Source of the DNA: Desulfovirgula sp. | Lineage (GTDB): Bacteria > Bacillota > Desulfotomaculia > Desulfotomaculales > Nap2-2B | Length of the DNA stretch: 34,458 nt | Direction: 5' to 3' | NCBI GenBank assembly: GCA_020725585.1 | Contig: DYES01000071.1 | Location: forward strand, 1 to 34,458 | In this document: piece after piece, positions 23,501 to 31,765 of the stretch | Position numbering within the stretch: position 1 is the first letter of the stretch | Layout of the letters: each line of letters begins with the position of its first letter | Made by a program: the position numbers and the translations under genes | Notes under the pieces: generated by a model | Told to the model about the DNA's origin: nothing | The model's input: the letters and a program-made list of their open reading frames with translations, nothing else | The model's database searches: none

Positions 23501-24592
23501 TTACTTATACTCTTTGTTATATTTTTCCGCTAATTCCTGGATCGTTTTGAGGATTTCCTCACCTGGAAGCCCCTTTTCCTTCATCCTGGCCACGTAATCA
23601 TCGTGGATCGGCTTGAGGCGGCTCATCCACGCCGCTTTTTCCGCATCTGAAAGGGTAATGAATTGGACACCCTTTTCTTTGGCAAAGTCTACTCCGGCCT
23701 GATTTATGTTGTCCCAGAAGCCTGCGGCTTTCTCTTCGTAAAACTTTGCGCAGGCGTCATCGATTGCCTTCTGAAGGTCCGGGGGAAGGGAGTTCCACTT
23801 GTCTTTATTCATGACCACAAAGAACAGGGTATTGTAGAGGAAAGGAGTCTCCGTCACATACTTAACCACTTCCGCGAATTTAAAGCCCTTTAACGTTTCC
23901 AGGGGGGCCACATTGCCCTTGACCACTCCTCTGGAAAGGGCTTCGTAGGCTTCGGACTGGGGCATGGCCACGGGTGTTGCGCCTAATAAAGGCAGAGTCT
24001 TGGCGGTTACTCCGGTAGCCCTGATCTCCAGACCCTTTAGATCATCCAGCTTACGTACCGGCACTTTCGTCATCAGATGCCCGGGACCGGTAGAGATGAT
24101 CATGAGGTGTTTGGTGTCTTGAAGTTCTTTCGGATTAAGTTTTTTCGCCCCTTCCCAGGCCACCCGGTCGGAAACCTTCGAGTTGTTATAAGTAGTCCCT
24201 GGCAACTCAAAGGCCTCCATTACCGGGAAGCGCCCCGCGGTATAGGAGTAGCAAGATATGCCGATGTCGGCCACGCCTTTGACGACACCGTCATATATTT
24301 CCGGCGCTTTCAGCAGGGTTTGACCGGGATAGCTGGTGATTTTGACCCGGCCATTGGTGGCCTGATCGATTGCTTTGGCTAAACCAGGCACAAAATCCGT
24401 TTCGATCTGATGGGCGCTGGGCCAGAAGTGGGCCAGCTTAAGCTCAATGGGTTTTGTCTCCGGCTGAGGCGCCGGCTGCTGAGGCGCCGGTTTCGATGTC
24501 CCGCACCCGGCGAGAGCTAACGCAGCCACCAGCATTACGGCCAGCAACAAGGCGATCGCCGCTTTGCCCTTTACCACCCGCTTGGAAAGCAT
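23501..24592 (-). CDS. dctP: TRAP transporter substrate-binding lipoprotein DctP
   Basis: 363 residues. A lipoprotein signal peptide (basic KRVVKGK, hydrophobic stretch, lipobox LALAGC with Cys30) is followed by a Pro/Gln-rich linker and the DctP fold from about residue 48. Arg191 in GLEIRATG is the conserved carboxylate-binding arginine of DctP proteins. The protein is exported and anchored on the outer face of the membrane, as expected for a Gram-positive, and hands substrate to DctQM. AAAGGGGAG precedes the ATG. It is first gene of the dctPQM operon and has an unusual repeat-rich upstream region. Confidence 0.94.
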   Translation of the reverse strand: MLSKRVVKGKAAIALLLAVMLVAALALAGCGTSKPAPQQPAPQPETKPIELKLAHFWPSAHQIETDFVPGLAKAIDQATNGRVKITSYPGQTLLKAPEIYDGVVKGVADIGISCYSYTAGRFPVMEAFELPGTTYNNSKVSDRVAWEGAKKLNPKELQDTKHLMIISTGPGHLMTKVPVRKLDDLKGLEIRATGVTAKTLPLLGATPVAMPQSEAYEALSRGVVKGNVAPLETLKGFKFAEVVKYVTETPFLYNTLFFVVMNKDKWNSLPPDLQKAIDDACAKFYEEKAAGFWDNINQAGVDFAKEKGVQFITLSDAEKAAWMSRLKPIHDDYVARMKEKGLPGEEILKTIQELAEKYNKEYK

Positions 24593-24700
24593 AAGAAACT
24601 CCCCTTTCCTTTAATATTTGCCCTTGTTTTATCTTAATGTTTCTTTTGTTATTTATTATTTATTGATTATATATTATATATAGCGGCCATTTCCACCTCC

Positions 24701-24797
24701 AACCACAATCATTAAAACTGTACCGACAAACTGTACCGACAACCACAATTATCAAGACCTGTACCGAAATAAATATATATTAATTTCTAGTGTACCG
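24701..24797. repeat. Repeated TGTACCG sites and 27-base direct repeat upstream of dctP
   Basis: CTGTACCGACAA occurs at 24718-24729 and 24731-24742, CTGTACCGA at 24769-24777 and TGTACCG at 24791-24797. The first and third are within a larger imperfect direct repeat beginning AACCACAAT (24701 and 24741). All lie 110-205 bases upstream of the dctP start on the minus strand, where the motif reads TCGGTACAG. This looks like a multi-site operator; the last copy is also part of the stem of the neighbouring hairpin. Confidence 0.6.
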
Positions 24798-24831
24798 TCC
24801 GTTTTACCTTCCTTGGAAAACGAACGGCACA
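24791..24831 (-). terminator. Long hairpin downstream of the symporter gene
   Basis: Arms at 24791-24805 and 24817-24831 pair over 15 bases (two G-T wobbles) around an 11-base loop. It lies about 58 bases beyond the symporter stop in the direction of symporter transcription. No clean U tract follows, so termination is likely but not certain; it may instead protect the mRNA end. Confidence 0.55.
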
Positions 24832-24888
24832 CCTGTTCAGGATCTCACCGGGGCTGTTCCTAAAATTTGCCTTACCTGTTCTCGTGCC

Positions 24889-26454
24889 TTAACCTGCCGC
24901 AGTCGCGCTGCCGGCCTTTGATTCCGACCCGGGTCCCAGGAGCTTGTCAACCTTTTCCTGGGGCATCGGCTTTGATACCAGGCTGCCCACGACGTAGCAA
25001 ATAAAGCTGCCGAGAATGATAAACCAGATCACGGTACCCATGCCGACGAGGTTTTTGCCAACCATGACGGAGCCTATTAGGGTTGCAAAGAAGCCGTAAA
25101 TAATACACGCAATGGCGCCCACCTTGGTGGCCCGCCGCCACCACAGGCCCAGGGTAATTACCGGCAGGAAGATGCCGCCCATTCCGGCTGCCGCCTGGCC
25201 CATAAGCAAGGCCAAAAGGGCCGGCGGTTTATACAGGGTCCAGAAGAAAGGAACCAGCGCCGCAGGAATCAGCAGCAGGCGGGTTAAAACCAAAAGGGTG
25301 CTTTTTTGCACTTTCGGCCACCAGGTCGCAATAATATCATTGGTAATGTTCGAGGCAATGATCATGATCATCCCGGAAAAAGTGCCCAGAGTAGCGGCAA
25401 AAACACCGGTGACGTAAAGCGTTGTCAACGGTACGCCGCCGGACACCATGGCAATGAAAGGAGCAGCCAAATCCCCCTTCCAGGGAACGATTTTTAAAAG
25501 CTCTGGACCGAAAGTGGCCCGGGAAGCCAGACCGGTAATCGCGTTAAGCATGACAGGGAATCCGGCAATGAGATAAACAGGGATAATCAGCCACAAGAAG
25601 TCTGTTTTCTTCTTCATGGGGCGCATGCCCAAAAAACGTGCCGCGTTGTGGGGAAAGCCGGTGCTCATGGCGAAGAAGAGCAGCAATGTAGAAGATATCC
25701 CGACCATGCTTGAGAACAGTTGGGAAGAACCGACGCGGGGCATCTCGGGGCGAATCAAACGCAAGAGATTGGGATTTTCAGCGGCCAGTCTGGCCTCCAG
25801 CCCCGAAGGTCCACCCACATAGTTCAGGGCCACGATGCCTAAAACAAAACAGGCAACGCCCAGCACGATACCCTGAAAGGCCATCGCCCACTGGGTACCC
25901 GTATAACCGCCGATGACCAGGTAAATTAAAACCACAAAGACTGCCAGCAAAAGACACCAGAGCGGAGACAGGCCGGTTACGGCATACCACAGGGTGCCGG
26001 CCGCTTTGAGCTGGCCGACAGAATAACCGAACAGCAAGAAAGCCATTGCCAGCGCGGCCAGGGTGGAGGCTGCCTTGCTGTCGTACCTTACCTGGACGAT
26101 ATCCGCCAGCGTTTTGGTATTATTACGGGAGCTAAAGTCGCTGAGCTTGCGCGCAGCTAAAAATATAGTCGGAATAATGCCGAAAAGCGTCCAAACGCCG
26201 GCAAACCACATTCCTGCCCAGCCTACCGCATAGGTGACACCCATCATACCCATGGTAGCCCAACCGCTGAGGTAAGTAGAAGCAATGGCGCAGCCGGTAA
26301 TAAAAGGACCGATGTCGCGCTGCCCGACCATGTATTGCTCATAGGTGGCGGCCCGACGGCGGGCAATAAGGCCCAAAACAGCGCAGACGATGAGCAATAC
26401 GGCCAGTCCGGCAACGGCTCCGGCCACAAATTCAGGAGACGGCTTCGGGATCAT
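24889..26454 (-). CDS. Sodium:solute symporter (SSS family)
   Basis: 521 residues with about 13 hydrophobic segments. Family signature segments include YEQYMVGQRDIGPFITGCAI, ASTYLSGWATMGMMGVTY, GGYTGTQWAMAFQGIVLG and FPHNAARFLGMRPMKK. It should import an organic acid, amino acid or similar solute with Na+. ATG 26454 follows GAGGTGGAAAGA and overlaps the stop of a tiny upstream membrane gene (ATGA). A longer reading to 26538 would run through that small gene in another frame and add polar residues unlike the family. Substrate unknown; pantothenate, proline and monocarboxylate carriers all belong here. Confidence 0.92.
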   Translation of the reverse strand: MIPKPSPEFVAGAVAGLAVLLIVCAVLGLIARRRAATYEQYMVGQRDIGPFITGCAIASTYLSGWATMGMMGVTYAVGWAGMWFAGVWTLFGIIPTIFLAARKLSDFSSRNNTKTLADIVQVRYDSKAASTLAALAMAFLLFGYSVGQLKAAGTLWYAVTGLSPLWCLLLAVFVVLIYLVIGGYTGTQWAMAFQGIVLGVACFVLGIVALNYVGGPSGLEARLAAENPNLLRLIRPEMPRVGSSQLFSSMVGISSTLLLFFAMSTGFPHNAARFLGMRPMKKKTDFLWLIIPVYLIAGFPVMLNAITGLASRATFGPELLKIVPWKGDLAAPFIAMVSGGVPLTTLYVTGVFAATLGTFSGMIMIIASNITNDIIATWWPKVQKSTLLVLTRLLLIPAALVPFFWTLYKPPALLALLMGQAAAGMGGIFLPVITLGLWWRRATKVGAIACIIYGFFATLIGSVMVGKNLVGMGTVIWFIILGSFICYVVGSLVSKPMPQEKVDKLLGPGSESKAGSATAAG

Positions 26455-26549
26455 TCTTTCCACCTCGCAATCGTGATCCAGGTACCAATTACGGTGAGGA
26501 GGGTACCGGCAATGGCTACTAACCACCAGGCGGTCCAACCTTCAGACAT
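26451..26549 (-). CDS. Small single-span membrane protein, symporter accessory subunit
   Basis: A 32-residue frame, MSEGWTAWWLVAIAGTLLTV followed by IGTWITIARWKE. It has AAAGGAGAG nine to ten bases before the ATG, one hydrophobic helix (about 8-27) ending in a positively charged tail, and a stop that overlaps the symporter ATG in the ATGA arrangement. Small one-helix partners encoded just before SSS and NSS transporters are known in many bacteria. The overlap implies coupled production and direct association. Length makes homology hard to prove, but RBS, overlap and composition agree. Confidence 0.8.
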   Translation of the reverse strand: MSEGWTAWWLVAIAGTLLTVIGTWITIARWKE

Positions 26550-26617
26550 GCAAAAAACACTCTCCTTTCAAAGGTTATTAGCTAATTTTAATATTTTGCC
26601 ATCTCTGTGTCACCCAA

Positions 26618-26683
26618 TTTTTCATTAACTGCTTAAAAATAAAGGTAAAATTTTTCATTAACTGCTTAAAAATAAAGGTAAAA
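26618..26683. repeat. Perfect 33-base tandem duplication
   Basis: Two identical adjacent copies (26618-26650 and 26651-26683) of a 33-base unit containing CATTAACTGCTTAAAAATAA. They lie upstream of the small membrane protein and symporter. A recent slippage duplication, or two copies of a regulatory site; no known element matches. Confidence 0.9.
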
Positions 26684-26974
26684 GGAAGAATCAAATCGGT
26701 AAATGGTTGGTATTTCGCAGTAATGTCCTTTAACTTCTTCATAAAACCAACTATTCCTGAAAATGGCAAACTGTTTAGAAAATAGTAATACCTCCATTAA
26801 AACAAATTAAAAAACATTTTGAGGCAATAAACGACAAATTATCAAATAAACTAATTATTTCAAATAGGAACTCCCACCTCCTTTAAAAAAACCGAAACTC
26901 CAAAATCAACTCCCCTAAAAATCACCTCCCCTAAAATATAATAGTCTCTCGGAAACTCCTCTTGCTTGACATCC

Positions 26975-27003
26975 ACGGGGCTCAACGCCCCGTTTTCTTT
27001 TTT
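26975..27003 (+). terminator. Terminator-like hairpin without an obvious upstream gene
   Basis: ACGGGGC and GCCCCGT form a 7-base stem (26975-26992, loop TCAA plus C) followed by TTTTCTTTTTTTC on the plus strand. It has the form of a strong Rho-independent terminator, yet no plus-strand gene lies upstream for more than 5 kb. It may end an unannotated RNA or be left over from a lost gene. Confidence 0.65.
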
Positions 27004-27377
27004 TCACCCCCAAAATTTTGGAGGATGAAAAGCCATGTAAATAAGTGAATATGGAAGTAACAGAGGTTAATGTGAAAGTAAGTTAATTTAATTGGTTTTC
27101 ACAAACAAATAGCGCCCTTGACTTTCTCAAAACACCCAAAAAATGGAATCGGATGGTATTAATTACCATTATTAAATCTCTTAAGGGTTAGCTTTGCTAT
27201 GCTCTTTTTAGGTGCCATCTTCTTGCCAGAGCGTCTAAGCTGACTTTTTGTTTTAGCGGCAGTGCCTGTTTGTAACTTTATACCCTTTTTAACCTACAGT
27301 TACCAGCTCTTGTATTTTATTTATAATGAATAGGTAAGGACACTCCAGCGGCATTACCCGTTTGGGCTCCTTTTCCC

Positions 27378-27420
27378 CCATTTCACACCGTGCGTGAACC
27401 TTTCAGCTCACACGGCGTTC
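27378..27420 (-). ncRNA. Group II intron domain V
   Basis: The RNA reads CGCCGTGTGAGCTGAAAGGT and then TCACGCACGGTGTG, a 34-base hairpin with GAAA-type loop and paired CCGTG/CGCACGG arms, as in the catalytic domain V of bacterial group II introns. It begins three bases after the maturase stop codon. This identifies the reverse transcriptase as intron-encoded and the intron as potentially catalytic. Confidence 0.8.
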
Positions 27421-27422
27421 CG

Positions 27423-29189
27423 TCAAGCAACTTCCGGTTTCTGATTGAGCATTTTCCTGAATTTGAGAATCTTTTGATGTACCTTCTTATCGACCAGACT
27501 GGAAACGTCTATGTTGTTATGAATTAATTTATGGCACCACTTATGGATAGACGCAAGGTTAGGCACTTTATTGACCTGGTCAAGCGGCAAGTTGGGATTT
27601 ACGTGGTGAGTTTCAAGTTCGTCTCTTATTATTAAGTTACCGCATACCTTGCATTTCCCTTTATCCCGGTTGAACGCATAAGCTCTGTTCATTAGATACT
27701 CAAAGTTATATCTTGGGTCGGTCAGTCCTTTGGCTATTAGTTCGGACAATGTTAGATTCATTGTTATGTCATCCCTAGGCAGCGGCTGTTTCTTTTGCGT
27801 GCGTTCATAATAGGCGTTCCTACCTTCCGGCAAGTATGGCGTTTCGATTTGATTTTTGGGATATCCCATTTTCCATCGGACGAATCCCAGGCTGGTTATG
27901 CCGATTATTAGTTCATTGTATTTGATTGCTGGGATTTTGGTTGTATATCCGGCATGCCTATTAATAAGATTGTTTACTTTGTTGGCGGGCGTCCATTGGG
28001 CGCCCTTGGATTTTAGCGCTTTGTGTGCCGTGTATAATAGGGAATTGGCGTATTTATTTAGTTCGATATTTACCATCGTGGCCGGTTTATAGTAGTTGCC
28101 TATACCGGTTATGGCGCTATTTATTATGTTGATTTGGTGGATTAGTTGTTCTCCGTCAAATTTGCGTAGTTGTTTGGTGCGTTTTCTTAATTCGTTCACT
28201 TTTGTCTTTAGGCGTTTGTCGTCTGGCCTGGTGCGTGGAATCCATCCTGTTTTGGATTTTCCTGGGACTTGCTTGTAGCGAAAACCTAAGAAGTGGATAG
28301 GGCGTTTCCTAATATCGGTTATTAGTGTTTTATCAGGACTTAGTTTTAATTTGAGCTTCGTATCTAGATATTTCTCGATGCGCCTTCTCCACCTTTCGGC
28401 GTTGGATTTAGAGTTTGTTATCAATATCCAGTCGTCGGCGTACCTTATTAGATAAGCGGGTTTGAGATTGGTCTTTTTAAGTGCTGTATTCCGTTGGGCA
28501 TATTGATGCCTCGTTTTCTTTTCTTCCCATTCCCGCACTATCCATTTATCGAGCTTGTGAAGGTAGACATTGGCAAGGAGGGGTGAGATTATTCCTCCCT
28601 GCGGCGTGCCAAGTTCAGTGGCTGTTAGTTCGTCCATAACTCCGGCTTTGAGCATCTTTTTGATTATCATGAGGATTCTTCTGTCGTGGATGCCCATGTG
28701 CCAGAGCTGTTTGATTAGTCTGGTGTGGTTAATGTTGTCGAAGCAACCTTTGATGTCTCCTTCGATTATCCAGTGGTATCCTGTTTTATGGCATATATTG
28801 CTTGTTCTTGCCAGCGCCATGTGTGCATCTCTCATCGGCCGGAAGCCATAGGAGTGTTTAAAGAATTGCGCTTCCATGATTGGTTCGATGATAATGCGCA
28901 GGACTTCCTGGATAATTCTGTCGATGATAGCAGGTATGCCCAATGGTCTTTGTTCGTCTTTTCCTGGCTTGGGTATCCATACTCTTCTAAGAAGGTGTGG
29001 GTTGTAATCGTTTAATGCGTTTCGGACCATTTTGATGACTTCTGGATACTGATTTTGCAAGATGTCTGGCATGATAACGCCGTCGGTTCCCGCTGTCTTG
29101 CTGCCGTGGTTGGATTTAATGTTGTGTATGGCAGTGATGATTGTTATTTCGGACTTTGCCAGTTCTAACAGGTTCTTGAATTTGGGCAA
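27423..29189 (-). CDS. ltrA: Group II intron reverse transcriptase/maturase (LtrA-like)
   Basis: 588 residues as open from TTG 29189. The RT domain (about 35-310) includes TAGTDGV, RRVWIPKPGKDEQRPLGIPA, GTPQGGIISPLLANVYLH and the catalytic RYADDW at 249-254. A maturase domain X follows (about 340-470). A C-terminal HNH endonuclease shows CKVCGNLI, ETHHVNPNLP and HKWCHKLIHN. It reverse-transcribes and inserts the intron and helps splicing. Upstream of 29189 the same frame stays open and still matches relatives (RNLQTILDHLYATAKQAIEN), but contains no ATG, GTG or TTG near the AAAGGAGG at about 29280; the ATG after that site (29275) is in another frame. So the start is unclear and a 5' frameshift is possible. 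Confidence 0.92.
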   Translation of the reverse strand: MPKFKNLLELAKSEITIITAIHNIKSNHGSKTAGTDGVIMPDILQNQYPEVIKMVRNALNDYNPHLLRRVWIPKPGKDEQRPLGIPAIIDRIIQEVLRIIIEPIMEAQFFKHSYGFRPMRDAHMALARTSNICHKTGYHWIIEGDIKGCFDNINHTRLIKQLWHMGIHDRRILMIIKKMLKAGVMDELTATELGTPQGGIISPLLANVYLHKLDKWIVREWEEKKTRHQYAQRNTALKKTNLKPAYLIRYADDWILITNSKSNAERWRRRIEKYLDTKLKLKLSPDKTLITDIRKRPIHFLGFRYKQVPGKSKTGWIPRTRPDDKRLKTKVNELRKRTKQLRKFDGEQLIHQINIINSAITGIGNYYKPATMVNIELNKYANSLLYTAHKALKSKGAQWTPANKVNNLINRHAGYTTKIPAIKYNELIIGITSLGFVRWKMGYPKNQIETPYLPEGRNAYYERTQKKQPLPRDDITMNLTLSELIAKGLTDPRYNFEYLMNRAYAFNRDKGKCKVCGNLIIRDELETHHVNPNLPLDQVNKVPNLASIHKWCHKLIHNNIDVSSLVDKKVHQKILKFRKMLNQKPEVA

Positions 29190-29985
29190 TTTGCCGTTTT
29201 CAATCGCCTGTTTGGCCGTTGCGTATAGGTGGTCCAGGATGGTTTGCAGGTTTCTGATTCGTGAGCCACCGGCATCCCTCCTTTCGGGAGATGTCGTGGG
29301 TTAACCAGGTGTGCGCAACGGCTTCCCAGTCAGGCTCAATCGTAACCATTGGTTGCTTGACTATGCCCCTTGGCTCTGCAGGCGTTACCCTGCTTCATTG
29401 CTATTACGGGCTGCTGCCCCCCGCATTCACCGGCCATTTCCTGCACGGTTAGATTTCATGGCTTCGATTAGCTCAATCTTGCGGGGTTCCGTTGTACCAT
29501 GTTTCCTAGCTTTGCATACGACTTTAGCCGCCCGCTATGACCCGGAGGAAAGCCTTTGCCCACGGTTGGAGGGCTGGGCACGCTTCCATGCTGGAAAGCG
29601 TCAGCTTTGGCATCTCGGATTACCTTGGCCGTTTCTTCGCAACTCTTTCGAGTGTGGCAAAGTTCATTTTCTTTACCCGAAGCTTTCGAGCCGTACATAC
29701 GCGGGTTCCTATGGTGAGTCGGCATGGTCGTTTTATAGCGGCCCGACTACTTTCCTAACCGCTTCGCAGGTCTGGTTTTCGCCGTCTTCACCGAGCATCA
29801 TACCCTGAATCACTGTCACATCGGATTATCAGGGCACGTCGGAGGATTAGCCTTTCCGCGTAGCCAACTTTCTACGCATCCGGGGATTTCACCCGGCGAT
29901 TCGGAAACATAGTTCGTCAGTCTTGCGCCTGACGCCTACTTTTATTCAGGCATTACTGCCTGCGTTGTGTAGGAACAACGCACAC

Positions 29986-30270
29986 CCGAGAGGCTTCATA
30001 TATTTTATTTATGAAATATTTGTCAGAACACTCCTATGATTATATAATATTTTTTAGTTTTTATAAATCACTTTAAAGAATGAATATTGAATTAACTATT
30101 ATTAGTGATTAAAGTTATACAAATACGATAATTTTCTAAATTACAAAGCAATGCCTTTAAATCGTTTTATATAATAAAAATCGTTCCCCTAAAATCGTTC
30201 CCCTGGACTTAATTCTGTGTTAGCACTTACGGGTTAAAACTTTAGCTAAAGAAATAGACCTGTTAAAGCT
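29986..30270. other. AT-rich intergenic region with a short tandem repeat
   Basis: No gene seen. AAAATCGTTCCCCT occurs twice in tandem (30177-30190 and 30191-30204). TATTTTATTTAT at 30001-30012 also occurs just beyond the other intron end (27312-27323). A CTTTAGCTAAAG palindrome near 30240 lies just past the MFS stop but has no good U tract. Confidence 0.5.
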
Positions 30271-31611
30271 TTATTTAACCTTTGGCGGCCGCAAGGATAA
30301 AGAACCCAGGCTTCCTAAGGCCGCTACGCCTGCCGCCAGGAAAAGAGCCGGACTAAAGGAATGCTTGAGATCTGCCAGGTAACCCGCTACAGAAGGGGCG
30401 GCCGCCTGCCCTACGGCAAAGCACAGGGTCACCATCCCCAGAGCTGCCGGCGCCAGCCGCGCCCCCACGTAATCACCACAGGCTGCCGCAACAACCCCCG
30501 GAATGCTCCAGCAGGTCAGGCCAAATAAAATAGCCGAGACGAGAAGGGTAACATGGGCGTGCCCGCCTGCCATTAGAGCATAACAAATCGCCTGCAGGCC
30601 AAAAATCATGGCCAGGGCATACTTGCGCCCGAGGTAATCCGAGATGGTCCCCCATAAAATCCCGCTAAAAATACTAATTACGCCAACCAGGGCCCACATC
30701 GAGCCGGCGGATGCTTGAGACAACCCTTTATCGCTAATCAACGTAGCCGAGAAAAATGTCCCGTAAATAATGTAGGAAAATCCAAACATAAAATAAACCA
30801 GCCCGAGGTGCCACAAAGCCGCAGAGGCGTAAACGCTGCCCCACCGAATCCTTTCTTTGCCGGTTTTAGCCGGAACTGTTTTGCCATTGGCACCCTGTCC
30901 GCTATTACTCCGGGCTTCGCTAATGTCTTTGCCGGCCGTCTTTTCAGGTTTTTTTGCTTCGGCGCCCACGGGCAACAGCCCTTTTTCCGCGGGGTTATTG
31001 CGGAGAAAAACATAACTCAGTATTCCCAGTAAAACCACCAGGCCGCCCAATATAAACCAGCTAATCCTCCAACCGTTTTCAGGCCAGGCATTTATCACGC
31101 CCGGGACCAAAAAACCGGTTACCACCAGGGCCACCCCCGAACCGCCGACCAGGAAGCCTGCCGCCATGCCCCGCCGCCTGGGGGCAAACCAGGCAGAAGC
31201 AAGCCCCATGACCGGGATATTGCTCCCCGCACTCCCTAAACCGGTAATAAACCGGAAAAGCAGCGCGGCAGCAAATCCATTGGCCAGCCCGGTAAGAATC
31301 ATCGTCGTCCCGGCCAAAAACATGGAAAAGACGATAATTATCCGGGGACCAAACCTGGAGGCTAAAAAACCGCCGATCAGGGAAAAGGCCGTATAGCCAA
31401 TCAGGTTACCGGTGGCAATCATCCCCATCTGAGCGTTATTAAAATTTAAGCCGGCTTTCATGGAAGGCAAAATCGTCGTGTATCCAAAGCGGGCAAAGCC
31501 CAGAGCTCCCGTCACAGTTAAAATGCCGATGACTAAAATTACGTATCCATAATGAAAATGAAAAGGAAGCCTGCTTGTAGAGTTTTTTCCTTCTTCCCCC
31601 TGTAAACCCAT
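30271..31611 (-). CDS. MFS transporter (oxalate/formate antiporter- or YbfB-like)
   Basis: 446 residues with 12 predicted membrane helices in two halves, separated by a charged loop at about 215-250 (KKPEKTAGKDISEARSNSGQ). The helix 2-3 loop has GGFLASRFGPRIIIVFSMFL, the usual MFS motif A region, and the second copy is GILWGTISDYLGRKYALAM. The N-terminal pattern HFHYGYVILVIGILTVTGAL resembles carriers for organic anions. AAGGTGG lies seven bases before ATG 31611; ATG 31614 is adjacent. It is downstream of a BadH-like dehydrogenase gene by about 155 bases, so aromatic or alicyclic acid export or uptake is possible. Substrate unknown. Confidence 0.88.
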   Translation of the reverse strand: MGLQGEEGKNSTSRLPFHFHYGYVILVIGILTVTGALGFARFGYTTILPSMKAGLNFNNAQMGMIATGNLIGYTAFSLIGGFLASRFGPRIIIVFSMFLAGTTMILTGLANGFAAALLFRFITGLGSAGSNIPVMGLASAWFAPRRRGMAAGFLVGGSGVALVVTGFLVPGVINAWPENGWRISWFILGGLVVLLGILSYVFLRNNPAEKGLLPVGAEAKKPEKTAGKDISEARSNSGQGANGKTVPAKTGKERIRWGSVYASAALWHLGLVYFMFGFSYIIYGTFFSATLISDKGLSQASAGSMWALVGVISIFSGILWGTISDYLGRKYALAMIFGLQAICYALMAGGHAHVTLLVSAILFGLTCWSIPGVVAAACGDYVGARLAPAALGMVTLCFAVGQAAAPSVAGYLADLKHSFSPALFLAAGVAALGSLGSLSLRPPKVK

Positions 31612-31765
31612 CATGTTACCACCTTCTATATATTTATTTTAAATATTTTATTCAAACAGTTAATTTCTTTAAAAAATAAAGAATTATAAAGAATTATTAT
31701 AATATAATCGGCTAATTACTAGCTTCTCCCCCTCCAAGGAGAATAACGAAAACTATTTTGGTTTC

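Larger units (their letters stand above)
26550..27325. other. AT-rich intergenic region between symporter operon and group II intron
   Basis: No convincing gene in about 775 bases. It contains the 33-base tandem repeat (26618-26683), a doublet of AAAATC...CCCCT repeats (26902-26936) and a plus-strand hairpin (26975-26992). A Lys/Arg-rich minus-strand frame at about 27170-27300 (ending KKSIAKLTLKRFNNGN) has no start signal and no recognised family; it could be the tail of a gene broken by the intron, but this is weak. Confidence 0.5.
27326..29985 (-). mobile_element. Group II intron with encoded reverse transcriptase
   Basis: On the minus strand the element starts near 29985 with GTGTGCG (fits GUGYG; GTGCG at 29983 is an alternative) and ends near 27326 with CCTTACCTATTCAT after a domain VI-like helix (AAGGA...TCCTT). 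A domain V hairpin lies just before. Length is about 2.66 kb, typical for introns with a full maturase. The 5' third (29290-29985) is the structured RNA of domains I-III with no gene of its own. The intron is in AT-rich DNA with no interrupted gene that I can recognise. Ends are estimated to a few bases. Confidence 0.85.

Noticed and set aside
24701-24797. The TGTACCG cluster as a CRISPR array.
   Set aside because: Units are too short, spacing is irregular and no cas genes are nearby.
29311-29808. Long plus-strand open frame within the intron.
   Set aside because: It is antisense to the structured intron RNA, has no family motif, and has no ribosome site.
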